Source: an uncultured Eubacteriales bacterium (GTDB lineage Bacteria; Bacillota; Clostridia; Lachnospirales; Lachnospiraceae). Taken from it: 64,000 nt of DNA. The translations under genes were made by a program, and so were the position numbers. This document shows, in pieces, positions 58,666 through 64,000 of this stretch. Where the stretch lies: assembly GCA_949292785.1 (NCBI GenBank), contig CASFBK010000004.1, positions 186,001 through 250,000 of the forward strand. The letters run 5' to 3'. Every line of letters begins with the position of its first letter. The first letter of the stretch is position 1. The notes under the pieces were generated by a model. It ran no database searches. It worked only from the letters and a program-made list of their open reading frames with translations, and had not been told where the DNA came from.

Positions 58666-60963
58666 ATGATAAAATTGCATGACGGCGGTGTATATCTGGT
58701 AAATGGCACCACTTTGGTGGAGGACAATGCACAGGCCGAAGCAGCCATTAATTCAGCCGTTGGAAAGAGTATTTCAAAAGAAGAAGCAGCAAAAAACACC
58801 ATTGCATACGGTATTCTTGCAGACCACAATACGTCTGGAAATATGGACAAGCTGAAAATCAAGTTTGATAAATTAACATCCCATGATATCACATTCGTTG
58901 GAATCATTCAGACCGCAAGAGCATCAGGATTAGAAAAGTTCCCGGTACCTTATGTACTGACCAACTGCCACAACTCCCTTTGTGCCGTAGGTGGAACCAT
59001 CAACGAGGATGACCACATGTTTGGTCTGACCTGTGCCAAGAAGTACGGTGGTGTTTATGTGCCACCTCATCAGGCAGTAATCCATCAGTTTGCAAGAGAA
59101 ATGCTTGCAGGCGGCGGAAAAATGATTTTAGGCTCTGATTCCCATACCCGTTATGGTGCATTAGGAACCATGGCAATGGGCGAAGGTGGTCCTGAATTAG
59201 TAAAACAGTTGTTAAACAAGACTTACGACATTAACATGCCAAAGGTAGTCGGCGTTTACATGACAGGAAAGCCGGAAAAGGGCGTAGGACCTCAGGACGT
59301 GGCGCTTGCCATTATCGGGGCAGTTTTTGCCAATGGTTATGTAAATAATAAAGTAATGGAATTCGTAGGACCGGGCGTGTCTAACTTAAGCGCAGATTTC
59401 CGCATCGGCGTGGACGTTATGACCACAGAGACCACCTGTCTGTCTTCTATCTGGAGAACAGATGATACCATTCGTGAATTCTATGACATTCATGGAAGAA
59501 CAGAGGAATATAAGGAATTAAATCCGGGACAGGTAACATACTACGATGGAATGATTGAAGTAGATTTAAGCAAGGTAAAACCGATGATTGCAATGCCATT
59601 CCATCCAAGCAATACCTATACCATTGAAGAATTGAATGCAAACTTAATGGACATCTTAGATGACTGCGAGAAAAAGGCATTAGTAAGCTTAGACGGCGCC
59701 GTAGACTTTACATTGAAGGATAAAGTGAGAAACGGAAAGCTCTATGTTGACCAGGGAATCATCGCAGGCTGTGCCGGTGGCGGATTTGAAAATATCTGTG
59801 ATGCAGCAGACATTTTAAAGGGAGCAAGCATTGGTTCTGATGAATTTACCTTAAGTGTATATCCTGCAAGTATGCCGGTATATATGGAACTGGTGAAAAA
59901 CGGAGCAGCAGCAACCCTCATGGAGACCGGAGCTATCTTAAAGACAGCCTTCTGCGGACCATGCTTTGGTGCAGGAGATACCCCAAGCAACAATGGATTC
60001 TCTATCCGTCACTCAACAAGAAACTTCCCGAACCGTGAAGGTTCCAAGCTTCAGAGCGGACAGATTGCATCCGTAGCCTTGATGGATGCCCGTTCCATTG
60101 CAGCAACAGCAGCGAATAAGGGATATTTAACACCTGCAACCGATATGGATGTAAACTACAGCAATCCAAAATATCACTTTGACAGCAATATCTACGCAAA
60201 CCGCGTATTTGACAGCAAGGGTGTAGCAGACCCATCCCAGGAAATCAAGTTTGGTCCGAATATCAAAGACTGGCCTGCAATGAGTGAGCTGCCGGAAAAC
60301 ATGGTGCTTAAGGTTGTTTCCGAGATTCACGACCCTGTTACCACCACAGACGAGCTGATTCCGTCCGGTGAGACCTCTTCCTATCGTTCCAACCCGTTGG
60401 GCTTAGCAGAGTTTACCTTATCCAGAAAAGACCCTGCTTATGTAGGACGTGCAAAAGAGATTCAGAAAGCACAGAAGGCAGTAGAAGCCGGAAAATGTCC
60501 GGTAGAAGCAGTAGAAGAGTTAAAGCCTGTCATGGCAGCTGTGAAAGAGAAATTCCCGGAAAAGGATTTCCACAAAGAGAGCAGTATTGGCTTCGGAAGT
60601 ACGATTTTTGCAGTAAAACCGGGTGACGGTTCCGCAAGAGAGCAGGCAGCTTCCTGTCAGAAAGTGTTAGGCGGCTGGGCAAATATTGCGAACGAGTATG
60701 CAACCAAGCGTTATCGCTCAAACCTCATTAACTGGGGTATGCTTCCATTCCTGATTCAGGAGGGCGAATTGCCGTTCACAAATGGAGATTATATTTTCGT
60801 GCCGGATGTTCGTAAGGCAGTAGAGGAACGCAAAACAGAAATTACAGCATATGTGGTAAAGGATAGCACTCTGAAAGAGTTTACCCTGAAAATGGGAGAA
60901 CTGACAGAGGATGAGCGTACCATCATCTTAAAGGGATGCTTGATTAACTACTACAAAGGATAG
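58666..60963 (+). CDS. Aconitase-family hydratase (YbhJ-like)
   Basis: 765 aa. The [4Fe-4S] ligands are Cys-369 (IAGCAGGG), Cys-430 and Cys-433 ([10 protein letters not shown]), spaced 61 and 3 as in aconitases. The N-terminal part has [19 protein letters not shown], the aconitase substrate loop, and the C-terminal swivel part is present. It resembles E. coli YbhJ, an aconitase-family protein of unknown substrate, more than AcnA/AcnB or LeuC. TTAGGAGG precedes ATG. The hydratase reaction is expected; the substrate is not known. Confidence 0.85.
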   Translation: MIKLHDGGVYLVNGTTLVEDNAQAEAAINSAVGKSISKEEAAKNTIAYGILADHNTSGNMDKLKIKFDKLTSHDITFVGIIQTARASGLEKFPVPYVLTNCHNSLCAVGGTINEDDHMFGLTCAKKYGGVYVPPHQAVIHQFAREMLAGGGKMILGSDSHTRYGALGTMAMGEGGPELVKQLLNKTYDINMPKVVGVYMTGKPEKGVGPQDVALAIIGAVFANGYVNNKVMEFVGPGVSNLSADFRIGVDVMTTETTCLSSIWRTDDTIREFYDIHGRTEEYKELNPGQVTYYDGMIEVDLSKVKPMIAMPFHPSNTYTIEELNANLMDILDDCEKKALVSLDGAVDFTLKDKVRNGKLYVDQGIIAGCAGGGFENICDAADILKGASIGSDEFTLSVYPASMPVYMELVKNGAAATLMETGAILKTAFCGPCFGAGDTPSNNGFSIRHSTRNFPNREGSKLQSGQIASVALMDARSIAATAANKGYLTPATDMDVNYSNPKYHFDSNIYANRVFDSKGVADPSQEIKFGPNIKDWPAMSELPENMVLKVVSEIHDPVTTTDELIPSGETSSYRSNPLGLAEFTLSRKDPAYVGRAKEIQKAQKAVEAGKCPVEAVEELKPVMAAVKEKFPEKDFHKESSIGFGSTIFAVKPGDGSAREQAASCQKVLGGWANIANEYATKRYRSNLINWGMLPFLIQEGELPFTNGDYIFVPDVRKAVEERKTEITAYVVKDSTLKEFTLKMGELTEDERTIILKGCLINYYKG

Positions 60964-61012
60964 ACATTCTGAAATTAGAGCATTTCAAAATGAAAAGAAA
61001 AGAGGAATCATT

Positions 61013-62356
61013 TTGGAAGAGAATAGCAAAAAGACAGAAAATCGAAAAGCGAACTGGAACATTAAGCCCTATTTAGCGATAGGGCTTACCGCTTTTATTG
61101 TAATTATAGCAAGCATATCCGTATTTTTTCTAATCTATCGGTATGCCGGACTGGCAGAGCTGTGGAATAAACTGTTAAATATTCTACAGCCTATCACGAT
61201 TGGATTAATAATTGCTTATTTAGTAAATCCCATTGTAAAGTTTGAAGAGAAGCATTTACTGCCGCTTTTGAAAAAAAGAATGAAAAATCAGAAACGAGCA
61301 GAAAAATTCAGCCGCATGATAAGTATTTTGGGCGCACTGATATTCGTAGGATTAATCATTGGGATTTTACTGCAAATGGTAATTCCGGAGCTGTATAGCA
61401 GCATAGAAGGAATGATTGTGGATTTGCCAAAACAGGTAAATTACTTTACGGACTGGGCAGGAAGCTATATTGACGAGGAAAGCGAGATAGCGAAGTATTT
61501 AGAACAGGGACTTCGGCAGGGAATAACGTTTTTTGAAGATTGGGCGAAGACTGATTTTCTCCCGCAGACCAAAAATATACTTACGTCTCTTACCACAGGA
61601 GCCATTAGCGTGGTAAAGGTTCTGTTTAATGTAATTATCGGAATTATTATTTCTATTTATGTACTGATGAGTAAGGAAACCTTTATCGGACAGGCGAAAA
61701 AACTGGTATATGCATTATTTCCGGCAAAGCAGGCAAACGCAATCGTGCACACAGGACACAAGAGCAACAAGATTTTTGGCGGATTTATTTCCGGAAAAAT
61801 TTTAGATTCCCTGATTATCGGAATTCTTTGTTTTATAGGACTATCCATTTTAAAGATGCCATATACATTGTTAGTCAGCGTAATTGTAGGGGTTACGAAC
61901 ATCATTCCGTTTTTCGGACCATACCTTGGAGCCATTCCAAGTGCTATTTTGATTATGCTGTCAAGTCCGCTGCATGGATTGTATTTTATTATCTTTATTC
62001 TGGTGTTGCAGCAGGTGGATGGAAATATTATCGGACCTAAGATTTTAGGAGATTCTACAGGACTGACCTCTTTTTGGGTGGTGTTTGCCATTCTGATTGG
62101 AGGAGGGCTCTTCGGTGTACTGGGAATGATTATGGGAGTTCCTGTCTTTGCAGTAATTTATTATATTATCCGCAATATAATAAATTATGTACTGGAAAGG
62201 AAAAAACTTCCGAAAGAAACAAGTCAATATACCGATGTACGGTGTCTGAATATCCAGGAGCATAAATTGGAACACTGGGAGACAGATAAAAATCCGGAGG
62301 ATAAAAAGCAGAAAAATAAAAATCCGGAGGATGACAAAACAGAAGCCGGAAAATAG
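61013..62356 (+). CDS. AI-2E family membrane permease
   Basis: 447 aa, seven to eight helices (about 22-45, 52-72, 105-125, 205-235, 260-330, 340-395). The family marks GFISGKILDSLIIGILCF, FFGPYLGAIPSAIL and GPKILGDSTGLTSFWV are clear. The family contains putative exporters and Na+/H+ antiporters; the AI-2 link is not general. The Lys/Glu-rich tail repeats KNPED. TTG start behind AGAGGAATCATT. Followed by a terminator. Confidence 0.87.
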   Translation: MEENSKKTENRKANWNIKPYLAIGLTAFIVIIASISVFFLIYRYAGLAELWNKLLNILQPITIGLIIAYLVNPIVKFEEKHLLPLLKKRMKNQKRAEKFSRMISILGALIFVGLIIGILLQMVIPELYSSIEGMIVDLPKQVNYFTDWAGSYIDEESEIAKYLEQGLRQGITFFEDWAKTDFLPQTKNILTSLTTGAISVVKVLFNVIIGIIISIYVLMSKETFIGQAKKLVYALFPAKQANAIVHTGHKSNKIFGGFISGKILDSLIIGILCFIGLSILKMPYTLLVSVIVGVTNIIPFFGPYLGAIPSAILIMLSSPLHGLYFIIFILVLQQVDGNIIGPKILGDSTGLTSFWVVFAILIGGGLFGVLGMIMGVPVFAVIYYIIRNIINYVLERKKLPKETSQYTDVRCLNIQEHKLEHWETDKNPEDKKQKNKNPEDDKTEAGK

Positions 62357-62385
62357 TGGAAAGTGATTTTTTACACGTAACAAAA

Positions 62386-62446
62386 TATAGTATTTTGCAA
62401 AGAAAACCAATCAAAGATATGGTAGTTTGCAGGATACTATTTTTTT
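62386..62446 (+). terminator. Terminator after the AI-2E family gene
   Basis: ATAGTAT-TT-TGCAAA pairs with TTTGCA-GG-ATACTAT across a 31-base loop and ends in a T-run. Confidence 0.75.
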
Positions 62447-62454
62447 GGATAAAT

Positions 62455-62484
62455 TTTGACATATATAGGGTTCATATGTTACAC
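62455..62484 (+). promoter_or_regulatory. Promoter of the TPR protein gene
   Basis: TTGACA at the start, 17-18 bp, then TTACACT. It lies about 60 bases before the GTG start. Confidence 0.55.
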
Positions 62485-62545
62485 TAAATGCAATAAAGTG
62501 ATAATTAGGGAAGCTATACCTTTTATGGAGTTTGAGGTGACATAA

Positions 62546-64000
62546 GTGGATAAATATGAATACAAATTAAAGCTGGAACAGTTAAAAAACCTTGTAGCAG
62601 AAAAAGATTATAAGACAGCGGTAGAGATTGCAGATACGATTAATTGGCGTAAAGTAAAAAGTGCATCAACCCTTTGTATGGTGGGAGAAATATATGACCG
62701 GAATAAGCGGTATGAAGACAGCAGAGAGATTCTTCTGATGGCATATGACCGCTCTTCTGTAGGAAGAAATATTATTTATCGTTTGACGTTGGTTGCCCTC
62801 AAAATGGGAAATATTGAAGAGGCAAAGGAATATTATGATGAGTTTTTGGAGATTGCGCCTTACGATAATCTTCGTTATGTATTGCGATATGAAATTGCCA
62901 AGGTAGGCGGAGCCTCTCTTGGAGAACAGATTGATATTTTGGAGGAATTTAAGGAACGGGAATATACCGAAGAGTGGGCGTTTGAATTGGCATATTTATA
63001 TCACCGGGCAGGTAACAGTGAGCGTTGTGTTGCAATTTGTGATGAACTGATTTTATGGTTTGGTGATGGGAAATATGTAGAAAAGGCATTGGAATTAAAG
63101 ATGCTTTATCAGCCCCTGAATAAGTTTCAGGAAGATAAGTACCGTCAGTTCAAGCATCGAAAAGAGGGAATCGTAGAGGTTCGCCCTACCGATATGCTGG
63201 AATCCGGAGAAATTGTCCGGGAAACGGTTCAGATTCCCAAGGTGACAGCCAATACAGGTAAGTTCAATACGGTGAATCTGCAGGCTGAGCTTGCAAAGAG
63301 CATGCAGCAGATTATGGACGCAAGCTCTCAGGAAACCGTAACAGATACGATGGATAACATAAAGAAAATGGTAGAGGAAATACCATATCTGCAGATGCCG
63401 GCGGAGGAAGAGGGTGCCGAAGAAGAAAAATACGGACACATTGAAAGTGATGAAGAAATTGACGGTTCCTTGAAAATAAACTTTAAAGAGATGCTGGCGG
63501 AAGATTATGACGGACAGATTAGCCTGTTCGTACCGGAAAGCGGCAATCGCGAGCCACAGGTAAACGGACAGATGAGCATAGAAGATGTATTGTCAGAGTG
63601 GGAAAGAACCAAGCGGGCAGCGGAGGCTGCCATGGAGACCGCAAGACAGAGAAAGCTTGAGTCTGCCAAAGCAAAGGCACTTCAGGAGGCAGAAGGGATT
63701 ATGGAGCGCCTGACGGATGTAATGCCGAAGCTGGATGCCGGCGTTTCTCCACAGGAATTGATGGCAGAGCATTACTTACAGGGAACCGGAGAGCTGCCGG
63801 AGGTAGAGCTGCCGGAAGTAGAGCTGCCGGAGGATTTGTTAGAAGAGGAATTGCCATTACCGGAAGAAACAGAAGAGCCGGAAGAAACAGAAGAGCTGGG
63901 AGAAACAGAAGAGCCGGAAGTAATAGCAGAACCGGAGGATTTAGAAGAACCGCAAGAATTGTCAGAACCGGAGGAGACCCCGGAAAACGTACCGGAGCCC
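62546..64000 (+). CDS. TPR-repeat protein with acidic Pro/Glu repeat tail (3' truncated by window end)
   Basis: The frame is open from GTG 62546 to the last base, 485 codons. GAGGTG lies seven bases before the start. The N-terminal 190 residues are helical pairs of TPR type (DKYEYKLKLEQLKNLVAEKD, YDRNKRYEDSREILLMAYD, AKEYYDEFLEIAPYDNLRY). The middle has two short motifs, YDGQISLFVPE and NGQMSIEDVLSEWE, then a helix rich in Ala and Lys. The tail is made of DNA repeats that code for ELPEV and PEETEE units. Function not known; tail and TPR suggest a scaffold. Confidence 0.8.
   Translation, partial: MDKYEYKLKLEQLKNLVAEKDYKTAVEIADTINWRKVKSASTLCMVGEIYDRNKRYEDSREILLMAYDRSSVGRNIIYRLTLVALKMGNIEEAKEYYDEFLEIAPYDNLRYVLRYEIAKVGGASLGEQIDILEEFKEREYTEEWAFELAYLYHRAGNSERCVAICDELILWFGDGKYVEKALELKMLYQPLNKFQEDKYRQFKHRKEGIVEVRPTDMLESGEIVRETVQIPKVTANTGKFNTVNLQAELAKSMQQIMDASSQETVTDTMDNIKKMVEEIPYLQMPAEEEGAEEEKYGHIESDEEIDGSLKINFKEMLAEDYDGQISLFVPESGNREPQVNGQMSIEDVLSEWERTKRAAEAAMETARQRKLESAKAKALQEAEGIMERLTDVMPKLDAGVSPQELMAEHYLQGTGELPEVELPEVELPEDLLEEELPLPEETEEPEETEELGETEEPEVIAEPEDLEEPQELSEPEETPENVPEP
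63791..63927. repeat. Two tandem repeat tracts in the TPR gene
   Basis: GAGCTGCCGGAGGTA three times (15-bp unit, 63791-63835), then CCGGAAGAAACAGAAGAG and variants three to four times (18-bp unit, 63860-63927). Both stay in frame. Confidence 0.88.

Overview
The window looks like chromosome from a low-GC Gram-positive anaerobe of the Clostridia, most likely a gut Lachnospiraceae (Blautia, Dorea or Ruminococcus gnavus-like; the species cannot be fixed from sequence alone). The evidence is a Na+-type F1Fo ATP synthase operon, FeFe-hydrogenase maturases, sugar phosphotransferase (PTS) operons with 6-phospho-beta-glucosidases, AGGAGG-type ribosome binding sites with frequent GTG/TTG starts, and many T-run intrinsic terminators. 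No rRNA, tRNA, insertion sequence or CRISPR array was seen.

Layout. 1-3.2 kb: end of a MecA-like adaptor, a GH18/SH3 envelope hydrolase, and a GntR/UTRA regulator. 3.3-7.1 kb: PTS operon 1 (IIB, IIC, IIA, GH1, HPr-like). 7.2-10.6 kb: CwlD-like amidase, Sua5, a low-molecular-weight phosphatase-like protein, upp and dCMP deaminase. 10.8-18.0 kb: the ATP synthase operon. 18.0-35.3 kb: an AT-rich accessory block, which is a two-peptide class II lanthipeptide locus. It holds a 103-aa membrane protein, two LanM synthetases, LanT, alpha and beta precursors, a flavoprotein and a LanFEG-like ABC exporter. Two paralogous LytTR regulator/AgrC-like kinase cassettes flank it. 35.4-44.7 kb: PTS operon 2 with its own HPr, a divergent PRD regulator, an Old Yellow Enzyme-type Fe-S flavoenzyme and an amidohydrolase. 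45-64 kb: DUF362 ferredoxin protein, surface 5'-nucleotidase, HydE, HydG, two bacterial PH-domain proteins, a coiled-coil protein, an OmpR/VanS-type two-component system with lipoprotein, an aconitase-family hydratase, an AI-2E-family permease, and a TPR protein cut by the window end.

The most interesting region is the lanthipeptide block. Each AgrC-like kinase is followed by a tiny unannotated ORF (25 and 18 aa) encoding a Trp-rich peptide with a common C-terminal pattern (D, one or two residues, W-K-x-I-x-G). No AgrB/AgrD is present. Downstream of each kinase lies a promoter with the same design: direct repeats 20-21 bp apart, then TTGAAA, 17 bp, TATTTT. One of these promoters reads into the lanthipeptide operon. 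The other reads into about 155 bp with no ORF, ending at a terminator. I infer a peptide-signalled switch controlling a two-component lantibiotic, possibly with a regulatory RNA arm.

A second theme is carbohydrate uptake. Both PTS operons carry a dedicated HPr that keeps the His-15 phosphorylation site but has Arg or Lys where the HPrK-regulated Ser-46 should be. In PTS 2 a 19-bp palindrome (TTGCAC-N7-GTGCAA) recurs before the PTS genes, in the regulator/HPr divergent control region, and near the Old Yellow Enzyme gene, which suggests one regulon.
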